A stretch of 64,000 bases of DNA from Plasmopara viticola (lineage: Eukaryota; Oomycota; Peronosporomycetes; Peronosporales; Peronosporaceae), in assembly GCA_001695595.3 (NCBI GenBank), contig MBPM02000013.1, forward strand, positions 434,001 to 498,000, read 5' to 3'. The notes under the pieces were generated by a model. That model did not search any database and was not told the origin of the DNA. It was given only the letters and a program-made list of their open reading frames with translations. A program made the translations under genes and the position numbers. Below, piece by piece: positions 31,856-40,890 of this stretch (the stretch's first letter is position 1; every line of letters starts with the position of its first letter).

Positions 31856-33058
31856 TCATTGTCCTTGGTACGAGACACGGCTCACATACGCATTGTAGAT
31901 TTGGTCAAAAAATTGAGCGTCGTCCAGCAAGCCAATCAACGCCTGTTTTAGCTGCTCCTTGTTCACAGACGACGCCGAATGGTTCTTGTGTTGCTGCGGT
32001 CGGTTCTGTGAGATCATGCCCATAATAGCCTCTCCCGCAGCAATCCCATCCGCCTTGGAGATCGGGACCATCCCGGTAAAGTTAGCCACTGCGTTTTCCT
32101 GCTTGTTCGAGCCATTGACACTGCCGTTACTGCTGCTACTGTTACTACCTTTGTCCTTAGACGTTCGTTGTAAGATCGCTATGGGGTTGTTGGCATTCAC
32201 GCGTTTTGAATCCTCACGCTTATTGCGAGATCGGCCTCGATTACGCGATTGAGACTGCGGGCGCTCGTGTGGTGTCAGCTGTTGCGTTGGTTGCGACAGC
32301 TGCTGCTTTGAAGTTTGCGTCGGAATGGGCAATTGATCTTTTGTTGGCGTGTTACTCTCGACTTGAGAAGACTTTATAGACTGAAGTAGCCTATCACATC
32401 AGCACTTTACCTCATCAGCAACTGTAATATGATGCTTTGTATGTCACTACCACTATACCTTTGAAGTAATTGCAAAATTTTGACACGGTCTTCTTCGGGG
32501 AAGAACCAGACGCCGTAGATGGCGTAACCCGTCGAGTATGTCTAAAACAGGAGCCATCATATCAATTAGTCGACATAACATATCTCCCCAGCCGGCATTT
32601 AATCGCACCGTGTCGGGACTGCGCAGGATAAGAAAACTATCAACATTGTCTACTTGAAGATGCTCGTGCAGCGACAGCGCCATGTTAGTTGTACTTAAAC
32701 GATTGTTCACGAAGACTTGAAAGCGCGGCGTTGACGATCTGCAACATGTAACAAATCCATCAACTCAAATTACCCACGCAAGCAACTTGTACAGGAGTAC
32801 CTCTTGACAACAAACAAACAGCCCTCGACATCCTTACGTTTCTGCAGTATTAATGGAGGCCTCAACGTCAGCATCAATCAAGGATTCCCCCTCGTAACAA
32901 GCATGACGTACCCAGCTCTGCGCACCCTGATCAAACTCGTATACAACGACATGACTGGCTGTGTCCACAATTTCCAAAACGTCAGGGTCTTGGCGTTTAA
33001 GCACTTGCAGATTCATGGCATTTGACTGCGCGCGGTCGACGTAAAGTCCATCGGCCAT
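31856..33058 (-). CDS. DCP1: mRNA-decapping protein 1 (DCP1)
   Basis: Cofactor of the DCP2 decapping enzyme in cytoplasmic P-bodies. Five exons: 33058..32912, 32841..32801, 32738..32609, 32541..32459, 32390..31856; introns 62-70 nt; 311 aa. The exon 2-3 junction gives the EVH1-family core W-KRKDVEGCLFVVKRSSTPR, and the exon 3-4 junction gives LILRSPDT followed by YAIYGVWFFPEEDRVKILQLL, both typical of DCP1. The middle is Gln/Ser/Asn-rich and disordered. The C terminus (QLKQALIGLLDDAQFFDQIY) resembles the DCP1 trimerisation helix. The frame extends 20 codons upstream to a TTG; the first ATG is 33058, leaving 142 bp to the divergent membrane-protein gene. Confidence 0.9.
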
Positions 33059-33200
33059 TATCGTCTTGTTATCTAACGCACTTTGATTGGCATGGACAGC
33101 GAAGCTGATTCCACTCAAAGTTGCTTGAAAGGAACGCTTACATCATTCAGCAACATTACGAACTCAACATACAAAGTCACTTTATTTCAATAGTCTCAAC

Positions 33201-35588
33201 ATGGGCGCAATCTGGCGCGGCAGTGTGGCCCTACTTATGTGGACTCTCAATCTAATGCGCTCTCCACACAGCAATGGGCTGCCTAGCTCTGTATCAACCT
33301 CCCCTTCCTGTAGCAAAAGTGTGTGGACCTTTCTTACCGCTGGACCGCGAGGCGCACGGCGTCAATCGCATGCGGCGCTTGAGTTGCTCGAAAAGTTCCG
33401 GCATGGCCCCGAAACACACAGCGAATGGAATCTATTTCTCTGGCGTGCAACGTTTCCGCTTGTTTCACTCGTGTTCCTCACGTTGCTCTGCGTGTCTGGT
33501 CAATTTGGCCACACTGCGTACTCGCTAGTCGTGAACCCAGTCTGGTACTTGTGCAATTTCGCGCTCGTCACGACACCTTTTCTCGTTGTGTTTCGATTTG
33601 TTGATCTCGAAGAAGCTTCCGACGCAGAATCACATGCGACGATTTGGTATAAATTGGCGGCTGTTAGCGTTGCGATCAGCCTCGTGGAGTGGTCCATGAG
33701 CATGCCCGCCAGCAGATACTCGTGGATCGTTGGAAATACCTTGTATGGTATCGTGGCGTTGGGTGCAATTCCTATGTTCTTCAGTATACACGTTCGGACA
33801 TCGCGGTCTCAGTACGAGACTTTGGTGAGACAGGAACAGGATCAAGACACGTTGCGTGGCGTGCTCGAAGAAGAAGAGGACACGTACGCGAGAAACGCGA
33901 CGAGAAGAGTAGAGACAAGGCAACGAGTGGCGGAGAAAACCAGTAATGCTGGATTTGGAAAGGTGCAAGGACTAGATGGAAAAGGACAGAGACATCAGAC
34001 GATGACGAGGCTGCTGTACGGCTGTGGCTTGTGCGCACTATTACTGTGGTTAGTCATGTTTTGTTCGTACAGTTCGGCACAAGGAGGGGAAGCGATCACG
34101 AATTTGTGGTTCTTGCTATATTCACTGTCGCCAGTCCTGTGCGTTGGGCTTTTTTGTTTTCGAGTGATGAAGGTGCGCTTTAGCTTTGAGCATGCCGTGG
34201 CGTACAGCACACTGGTGATCCATATTCCTTTGTTTCTCGGTCAATTGTGTGTGAGGCTATTTACGCTGGCTGAAGACTCGACGACAACGTCGCCGACGAG
34301 TGTCGAGTCGTGGCTGAAACTTGCGGTCTCTGTGCTGTATCTGCTGCTGATGCAAGGCTATTTTTTCGTCATCACGCACATGGTCAACAGCATGTCGGAG
34401 CCATTTGCACACCCGTCGCTACTCTATGTCGGTCAGCTCTATTATTACGTGTACTGGTACATTTTAGTGGGCACAGACACACCCATCGATGGGTTGTATT
34501 GGGCGATGCTGTTACTAAACAACGTCCACATTGCGTTTCTGAACACGGGTATGTACACGGACTTCAAGCGCGCGTCTTCCCTTTGGCTGGCGACGCCGTT
34601 ACATGTTAACCTCAGGTCGTCCGTGGCGGGATGTTTGCGCACGACCACGTCGGCTATCACTGTTTCGAGGTGTAATGCACGAAGACAAGTAATAAATGAA
34701 CAAAGCTTGTTGGGACTCAACTGTGGGGTAGCGAGCGCAGCAGTAATCGAAACGCAATCCGAACTCACGGAAGTAAATGATGAGGGATTTAACTTTAGTA
34801 GCTCCGACGGTTCAGATGGCTTTCTTAGTACTCAGAATATTGATGACAACGATCAAACTGCCGGCGCTAGTCAGCTATCAATGTGGCAAGCGATCGGAAG
34901 TCACAATCGGGAACGAGACCGAGGATGTACAAAAAGTGCTCGAAAAGATGATCTTGCATCGGCCAACCCTTTTCCGCCAACTTGCAAGGTGAAAAAGTCT
35001 TTGTCTCTAGGTGAAAAATGCTCTCGTGTACACACAAATTGTAGAAAAAGCGATGTATCTTTCCAGTTTGATGGTGAAGCGATACCGTCGGTGGCATCTA
35101 CATCCAATGTAGACACAAGAACAGCTACGAGTGACACGCTGAGACCGCTGTACTTTCTTATGAAGCTTGCCGAGCAAGACAATATGGCCGATACGACGGC
35201 GCTTATCTTGGTGCCTTCACTTTTGACGCTGCTAGCGGTGTTTGAAAAGCCAGGCAGTGCGCTTAGTGTGGTGCAAGATCAGATGAATTTATGGCTGCGG
35301 TGTGTATGCATGTTCATTGGACGGCTGGGTGGTGCTTTCCTTACGCGCGAGATTTTTACCTGTAAGTTGCAGTCACGGCTACGCCCGTCACCCGAAGACG
35401 TTGGTAGCATGACGCAATCTGATCCCATCAGCGGTTCGATCGATGGTATGCCGGCACGACTGTGGATACAGCGTCTCATGCTGCAAGATTTTCACGCACA
35501 GTTTTGGTATCTCACCGCAGTGACAGTTGTAGTCACGTTTGGTTGCTTTGCTCGAATGGACCTGCCACTACGCTTTGCTTTACTTTGA
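33201..35588 (+). CDS. Orphan multi-pass membrane protein
   Basis: Single exon, 795 aa. At least eight hydrophobic segments: near residues 80-105, 112-131, 151-171 and 177-195 (LVSLVFLTLLCVSG, LCNFALVTTPFLVVF and others), a charged cytosolic loop of about 70 residues, then LLYGCGLCALLLWLVMFCSY and further helices up to about residue 460. A soluble Ser/Asp-rich segment of roughly 190 residues follows, and two more hydrophobic segments close the protein (ALILVPSLLTLLAVF, FWYLTAVTVVVTFGCFA). No transporter, receptor or channel signature was recognised. The start is an ATG 142 bp from the DCP1 ATG. Probably a lineage-specific protein; function unknown. Confidence 0.75.
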   Translation: MGAIWRGSVALLMWTLNLMRSPHSNGLPSSVSTSPSCSKSVWTFLTAGPRGARRQSHAALELLEKFRHGPETHSEWNLFLWRATFPLVSLVFLTLLCVSGQFGHTAYSLVVNPVWYLCNFALVTTPFLVVFRFVDLEEASDAESHATIWYKLAAVSVAISLVEWSMSMPASRYSWIVGNTLYGIVALGAIPMFFSIHVRTSRSQYETLVRQEQDQDTLRGVLEEEEDTYARNATRRVETRQRVAEKTSNAGFGKVQGLDGKGQRHQTMTRLLYGCGLCALLLWLVMFCSYSSAQGGEAITNLWFLLYSLSPVLCVGLFCFRVMKVRFSFEHAVAYSTLVIHIPLFLGQLCVRLFTLAEDSTTTSPTSVESWLKLAVSVLYLLLMQGYFFVITHMVNSMSEPFAHPSLLYVGQLYYYVYWYILVGTDTPIDGLYWAMLLLNNVHIAFLNTGMYTDFKRASSLWLATPLHVNLRSSVAGCLRTTTSAITVSRCNARRQVINEQSLLGLNCGVASAAVIETQSELTEVNDEGFNFSSSDGSDGFLSTQNIDDNDQTAGASQLSMWQAIGSHNRERDRGCTKSARKDDLASANPFPPTCKVKKSLSLGEKCSRVHTNCRKSDVSFQFDGEAIPSVASTSNVDTRTATSDTLRPLYFLMKLAEQDNMADTTALILVPSLLTLLAVFEKPGSALSVVQDQMNLWLRCVCMFIGRLGGAFLTREIFTCKLQSRLRPSPEDVGSMTQSDPISGSIDGMPARLWIQRLMLQDFHAQFWYLTAVTVVVTFGCFARMDLPLRFALL

Positions 35589-35671
35589 CAAATACACTTT
35601 AGAGAATATCAACGAAAGATGGTTGAAATAGCCATTGGATTTGTTGCTATGTAATATGTAAAGCGTACACA

Positions 35672-38600
35672 TTATTGCTGGGAAGAAGAGGTGAAAGAGG
35701 AGCGAGAAGTTTTGTCGAAATCCGGTGCCGCTAAAGCAATGTTTGCGCGTTTAATTGCCTCAGCAAGCAGTTTTTCTTTTCGTACCCAACGCCGACGGCG
35801 CACGCTGCGTCCAACAAGTCGATTAAGCTTCTTTTTGATCCGTCGTCGCTCTTGCATGTCAGGATCCAACCCACTTGCGTGCACTTGAAGCTCTGGGGGT
35901 CCGCCATCAATGCCTACGAGCTGGAGCTTTTCTTGCGCTCGTAAAAAGTCTTTGAAACGAGTCGCGTATTGCCATTGATCGGAGCCACCGAATCCTGGAT
36001 CAACGACCCAAGACTCGAGATCGAAAGTTCCTGCACCGTCCGTCATGACAGCATTGGTGAATTTAGGCGGATCATTAATGAGAAGGTGACCTGGTCGCAG
36101 GGATCCCCATCCAGTAAACACCTGGTAGCGCTGGATTTCGTAAACTGCCTGCTCTTCAATGGGCAGCGTTAAGATTTTATCTTCAAACGACTTTGGCTCG
36201 TCGTGCACATCCCGGCGCGTTGGACTGTCTGGGTTGTGGCGAGTAGTAGGGCTACCACCGGGGGACAATACTCGCCCGATCGCAGTCGAAACCCGACTCA
36301 CAGGTAGCACCAACTCGCGTAGTGGATTCAAGAAGCGATCTTCAAGAACTTGTGTCGAGAAGGCAAACCCAGTGTAAATTTTGCGGTCATCGTGCAACAT
36401 TCGTTGGCGTGGCGCTGCTTGTTGTTCAGGCAAATCAAAGCGCGGCTTTTCTTCAGTCAAATCAGCTCGAAAGCGTTCATAGCGTAGCTCGGGTGGTGTC
36501 CATTGAGCCTTCTCTGGATTGTGGCTTCCACGTCGATGAAATTCTTGGAGAATGTGGTAGTATTCAGGCTTCATCTCGCGCTTGTAAGCTTTCCAGAGAA
36601 AGTCACGTCCGAGACACAGCACTAGAGACAAGAAGAGTGCCAAATAAAACTCGGGTAATGCGAAAATATGCGGAAACGCTGTATCTGCCACCGACGTTGG
36701 GGACGATGCGGCAATGACATAGGCTGAGATATACCAGAACAATATTGATCCGACAAATGTAAGAGCAGTGACGACATTCCAAGTGACAATATTCAATGCA
36801 AGCTTGACCCAACCAACACTAATCAAACAACAGTACGAGATCGCACCACATAAATCGCGGGAGAAGCCATAGCCGAGTGAGTCGACAGGTCCTCCGATCA
36901 AAAGAGCCGGCACCAGTGCACAAACAATGCACTCGTAGAGTGCTGCAGCTACCCATTGCGCAAAGATTCGCAGACTGAATAGCTCACCTTGTGCACCAGC
37001 ATGATAAAGCCCGGGAAATTGTTCTGCAATGCGTGCCGGGACTTCTTGTTCACTGATAGCTACGATTACAATGGGTAACGAAGACCAAAAGACATTGTAG
37101 CCATTAATCCACATGTTGTTGAAATAGAGCGTGCCAGAGGATCCGCAATGGGGCAGCGCAGCGAGTACAAACTCGGTGCCGAATAGCAAAATATTTTTAT
37201 AGACGACGTAAAGTGCTAGCTTGGCCATGCGTCGGTAGTTCCAGTGTCCGTGGACAAGGAGCAATCGCTTCAAGAAACGAAACTGGGCAATTGCAAAGTC
37301 ACTCGCATTGACTGCTTGCATGCCTTCGTGACCAGAAATGCCGACTCCGATATGGGCTTCCTGGATCATAGCAACGTCGTTGGCGCCGTCGCCGATGGCA
37401 AGTGAACGACAGCCTTGCAAATTCGTTTTGAAAAGTCGAACCACTTGTGCCTTTTGCTTGGGCGAAACACGACAACAAATGACGGACACGCACTGCTGTG
37501 ATACCTCGAGAAACAGCTCGGACAGAAAAATATTGCTAAACACCATCGTAAGACTCCGACCGTCAATCACAATGGCTTGCCGTAGAATGTCGTCTCTTAC
37601 TCCATTCCGATGTCGTTCGGCACGCTTTCGGGCGTCCACACAACGAGCCAGCAGCATGTCATACAGATCTGAGGCAGAAGGTGTCGTTTCCGTGTTGATC
37701 ATGATGCGTTCCATGTCGTTGTGAAGAAGTTGACATGCAAAACCAATGTTCACAGCCGTCTCCTCTTTATCACCAGTCAGTACCCAAATTTTGATCCCCG
37801 CCCTTGACAAGTCACCTAGTGTGGACGTGACGTGATCCTGGAGTCGATCTTCGATAGCTGTGGCACCAATCAGCTGTAGCCCTTGCTCCAATTGCTCTTC
37901 CAACTCTTCAATCCGGTTTCGTTCGCCACGCTTCTGCAATGCCATTTGCTCCAAATCACCTAAAGCCGCATCGTACTCGTTAGACCATTCAGCAAATACG
38001 TCCGGTGAAAGCTCCTTTTGTGCGATCACAAGCGTTCGTAAACCCTCGGTGGCATATCGTTCAAGGTGTGCAAGTGTCGTGTCCACGATCGTCTGGTCGG
38101 ACGACGATTCCAACCGAGGAAAGATGACCGAGTCGGCACCTTTTGTTAACAACATCACACGTTTGTCGGGTGTGCGCACAACGACTGACATTCGCTTGCG
38201 CGTGCTGGTAAAATCAACCATTTGCAAGAGTTGATAGACCACTTCCTCTCGTTTTCCAGGCTCTGTAATCGCAACTTCTCCGTTACGGCGAGCAAGAAAC
38301 GAGTAGCCAAAGTAGTTAGCACCCGATACAAGAGCGAGCTCATCCGGCGAAGAAGCTGAAAAGCCTGTGCCAGAGTCATTTTCCGACAAGGATTCTCGCA
38401 CGACCGAGTGGCAGACAGCCAGGTGCACAAAAAAATCGTGGATACGTGCAGCTTGTTCCGGACGCAACCGTGCATCGCTGTCACGCTCCAAATCTCCAGC
38501 CGGATCCAAAAAATTTACGTTGTTCGTCTTGAGTAAAATGGGCGTATTGTCTGCGAGTATATCGCTGGCCGACAGATCCTTTCCAAGTCGACGCGTAGCT

Positions 38601-40132
38601 TCGCGACCAATCTCAGTCGTGCCACGTCCGTACGATACGCCATGGATGCTCATCTTTCGAAAGTCCATTTCGTTTGCAGTCAGTGTGCCGGTTTTGTCAC
38701 TGAAAATGTGCGTGACTTGCCCCAAGTCATCGTTAAGATCCGCATTACGCACTAAAGCTGGCGTATCGGTCGCTTCGTCGTACATGCCGAGGTCTCGATT
38801 CAAAAAAAAGGTTTGGTACGTCTTGACAATGGCGATTGTCACGTACAAGGTAATGGGCACGAACGAGGCAATCAGGATCCAATAGTAGCCCAAAAAAATC
38901 AAAATGCCAACCACATCATTGCGAAAAGGAGCGACACCGCTGAGATTGTCAAGTTGCAAGTACGTGGCACCTTCGCGATTTTGCTCAACCCATAGAGCAC
39001 ACAGCACGGCGCCCAAGATGCACAACGCTGCAAGAATGACCATCAGCAGCGCGTTGCCGCGATTGACAATGGCAAGAATCTTGCTGATCTTGGTCGGAGG
39101 ATTATGTGAACCCGCTTGCATGATTTTCGTGTCAGCACCCGTATTGAGCACGAGCCCATAGATGTAGGGTGTGTTGCGGATGACACACCCTCGCATGACA
39201 ATATTCTTGAGGTCAATCGGAATCGCGTGTCCGCTGTGTGGCTCAAATCGTCCAGAAAAATTGTTGACGTCATGGTTGGGCTGCTCACAGAAAAGCCGAC
39301 CCGGCAGTTGTGCAAGTGCTCGAGGATCGCTCAGCTGTGAAAACGTGCAGCTCAGCGCTTGCCGTACCTTGAGATTTGTCTCGCCGTCAAGCGATTTCGT
39401 CTCGACAAAGCAAATGCCAACCGGCGCACTCGGATCGGGTTCACACACGGCAAGCAAGAGCACATCTGCTGGAATGGCTTCGTGGTTTTCTACCTTGATA
39501 ATGTCGCCGACAACAACACTCCGCCACGTATCGTCGCGAAAAGAATCCGGCTCGTCCAGATCAAAGACATGCGCGATCCGGGCATTCATCTTTGCGTCAG
39601 CAATGTGCCGTCCACGGTCTTCAATAGCTGCAAACACTGCATCGATCGAAAGCACGAGGGCGAGCACAATCCACTGGTACGGAATTGCCCGCGTGGATGA
39701 GATTTCAGGAATGATTTGACCAGCCCCAACGAGCAAAAAGTAAAAGTTGGCCACTTGCGAAAGTCGTCCGTAAAAGAATCGAGGGATAAAGTTTAGCTTT
39801 GTGTATTGGGCCGTGGTCACCTTGTTGTTGCAAAACTTTTGCGCGGCATTCATGACCGAATTGTTTACGTAGATGCAGCGTGCACTGGTTTCCGACAAGC
39901 CCAGAGCGCCAGTAGTCTCGCTTGTGATAGCATCACCCACACCGGACAAGATGGACACGGTCGAAGTTCCGAGCCCTGCTTTCGCTTCGGCCAGCATTTT
40001 TGGCACCCACTTCGTGGACGCAGCTACCGGTGACTCACCGACTTGCACTGTTCTATACGTCGACTCTGCATCAACCGACAAGTCCGTTACACGAGCTGTT
40101 CCCGTACCTATGACAGATTCTAATACCGACAT
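35672..40132 (-). CDS. P4-ATPase (phospholipid flippase) with C-terminal dysferlin-like domain
   Basis: Lipid-transporting ATPase that moves aminophospholipids to the cytosolic leaflet. Single exon, 1,486 aa from ATG 40132 (the open frame begins at an earlier GTG). Hallmarks: PADVLLLA and SLDGETNLK (actuator loop, about residue 250), the phosphorylation motif DKTGTLTANEMDF near 480, GLRTLVIAQKELSP, TGDKEETAVNIGFAC, GDGANDVAMIQEAHIGVGI near 917, and flippase-type transmembrane helices to about 1170. After a long linker, residues about 1330-1450 carry a dysferlin (DysF)-like pattern: EIQRYQVFTGWGS, then LESWVVD and WQYATRF, ending in RSVRRRRWVRKEK. DysF domains are otherwise known from ferlins and peroxins. 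The ATPase identity is firm; the DysF call is by motif. Confidence 0.92.
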   Translation of the reverse strand: MSVLESVIGTGTARVTDLSVDAESTYRTVQVGESPVAASTKWVPKMLAEAKAGLGTSTVSILSGVGDAITSETTGALGLSETSARCIYVNNSVMNAAQKFCNNKVTTAQYTKLNFIPRFFYGRLSQVANFYFLLVGAGQIIPEISSTRAIPYQWIVLALVLSIDAVFAAIEDRGRHIADAKMNARIAHVFDLDEPDSFRDDTWRSVVVGDIIKVENHEAIPADVLLLAVCEPDPSAPVGICFVETKSLDGETNLKVRQALSCTFSQLSDPRALAQLPGRLFCEQPNHDVNNFSGRFEPHSGHAIPIDLKNIVMRGCVIRNTPYIYGLVLNTGADTKIMQAGSHNPPTKISKILAIVNRGNALLMVILAALCILGAVLCALWVEQNREGATYLQLDNLSGVAPFRNDVVGILIFLGYYWILIASFVPITLYVTIAIVKTYQTFFLNRDLGMYDEATDTPALVRNADLNDDLGQVTHIFSDKTGTLTANEMDFRKMSIHGVSYGRGTTEIGREATRRLGKDLSASDILADNTPILLKTNNVNFLDPAGDLERDSDARLRPEQAARIHDFFVHLAVCHSVVRESLSENDSGTGFSASSPDELALVSGANYFGYSFLARRNGEVAITEPGKREEVVYQLLQMVDFTSTRKRMSVVVRTPDKRVMLLTKGADSVIFPRLESSSDQTIVDTTLAHLERYATEGLRTLVIAQKELSPDVFAEWSNEYDAALGDLEQMALQKRGERNRIEELEEQLEQGLQLIGATAIEDRLQDHVTSTLGDLSRAGIKIWVLTGDKEETAVNIGFACQLLHNDMERIMINTETTPSASDLYDMLLARCVDARKRAERHRNGVRDDILRQAIVIDGRSLTMVFSNIFLSELFLEVSQQCVSVICCRVSPKQKAQVVRLFKTNLQGCRSLAIGDGANDVAMIQEAHIGVGISGHEGMQAVNASDFAIAQFRFLKRLLLVHGHWNYRRMAKLALYVVYKNILLFGTEFVLAALPHCGSSGTLYFNNMWINGYNVFWSSLPIVIVAISEQEVPARIAEQFPGLYHAGAQGELFSLRIFAQWVAAALYECIVCALVPALLIGGPVDSLGYGFSRDLCGAISYCCLISVGWVKLALNIVTWNVVTALTFVGSILFWYISAYVIAASSPTSVADTAFPHIFALPEFYLALFLSLVLCLGRDFLWKAYKREMKPEYYHILQEFHRRGSHNPEKAQWTPPELRYERFRADLTEEKPRFDLPEQQAAPRQRMLHDDRKIYTGFAFSTQVLEDRFLNPLRELVLPVSRVSTAIGRVLSPGGSPTTRHNPDSPTRRDVHDEPKSFEDKILTLPIEEQAVYEIQRYQVFTGWGSLRPGHLLINDPPKFTNAVMTDGAGTFDLESWVVDPGFGGSDQWQYATRFKDFLRAQEKLQLVGIDGGPPELQVHASGLDPDMQERRRIKKKLNRLVGRSVRRRRWVRKEKLLAEAIKRANIALAAPDFDKTSRSSFTSSSQQ

Positions 40133-40296
40133 GTGACTTGCCACTATCTAAACCTTCCGTCGGCACTTGGCTCTTAAAAGATTATTAGGGCCCTTGCATT
40201 GGGTGAGGTAGAAGCATAACCACCGCTAGGGTGTCATTGTATTAATAAACACTCTATTCAACGGAAATAGGCCTGACAGGATCATCAAGTAAGACA

Positions 40297-40752
40297 CTAT
40301 GGCGTTGACGAGTAGCTCTGTACTTTGGTCTGAATCTTGGCTTGCATGGCCTCGCCATCCGCCTTGGTGATCATGGTCGAGCCACTCGGTAGCGTGACGA
40401 GCCCATCGCTTTCATAACGTGGAATCACGTGGATGTGCGCGTGAAAAACAGCCTGGCCCGACGACACACCATTGTTTTGAATGATATTGACACCGCTGGC
40501 CCCAGTGGCCGCTTGCACAGCCTTGGCAAGACGTGGCAGCTCCTTGAACAAGTTTGCTGCCGCTTCAGACGACATGTCCATGATGGTGGCGTACCCTGGT
40601 GCTTTGGGCATCAGTAGTGCATGGCCTGGCACTGCGGGGAAGGCGTCCAAGATGGCTAAGCTGTGCTCCGTCTCGAAAAGCTTGTAGCTCGGGACTTCAC
40701 CTCGGATGATTTTCAGAAAAATATTCTCTGGATCATACGCAATGGTCGACAT
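40297..40752 (-). CDS. HIT-family nucleotide hydrolase
   Basis: 151 aa, single exon, true ATG. The histidine triad HAHIHVIPR (HxHxHxx) is present near residue 110, as is the N-terminal IFLKIIRGEVPSYKLFE typical of the HINT/HIT group. Family members cleave nucleoside phosphoramidates or dinucleotides; exact substrate not predictable. It is divergent from the esterase gene (138 bp between starts) and lies just upstream of the P4-ATPase gene on the same strand. Confidence 0.9.
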   Translation of the reverse strand: MSTIAYDPENIFLKIIRGEVPSYKLFETEHSLAILDAFPAVPGHALLMPKAPGYATIMDMSSEAAANLFKELPRLAKAVQAATGASGVNIIQNNGVSSGQAVFHAHIHVIPRYESDGLVTLPSGSTMITKADGEAMQAKIQTKVQSYSSTP

Positions 40753-40890
40753 GGTGACAAGTATCTTCGAGCGTCTATGATCTTATGATCCTGATCAGAC
40801 CAATGAACGCAAGGATCCTCGCATAGTTTATACTCTATCATCCACAAAATTTATCCTTGCGTCACTTTGTCATTTGCCGCCAACAGAGCC

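Noticed and set aside
37860..39719. Several plus-strand frames of 120-180 codons opposite the P4-ATPase
   Set aside because: All are antisense to a conserved coding region and contain no domain.
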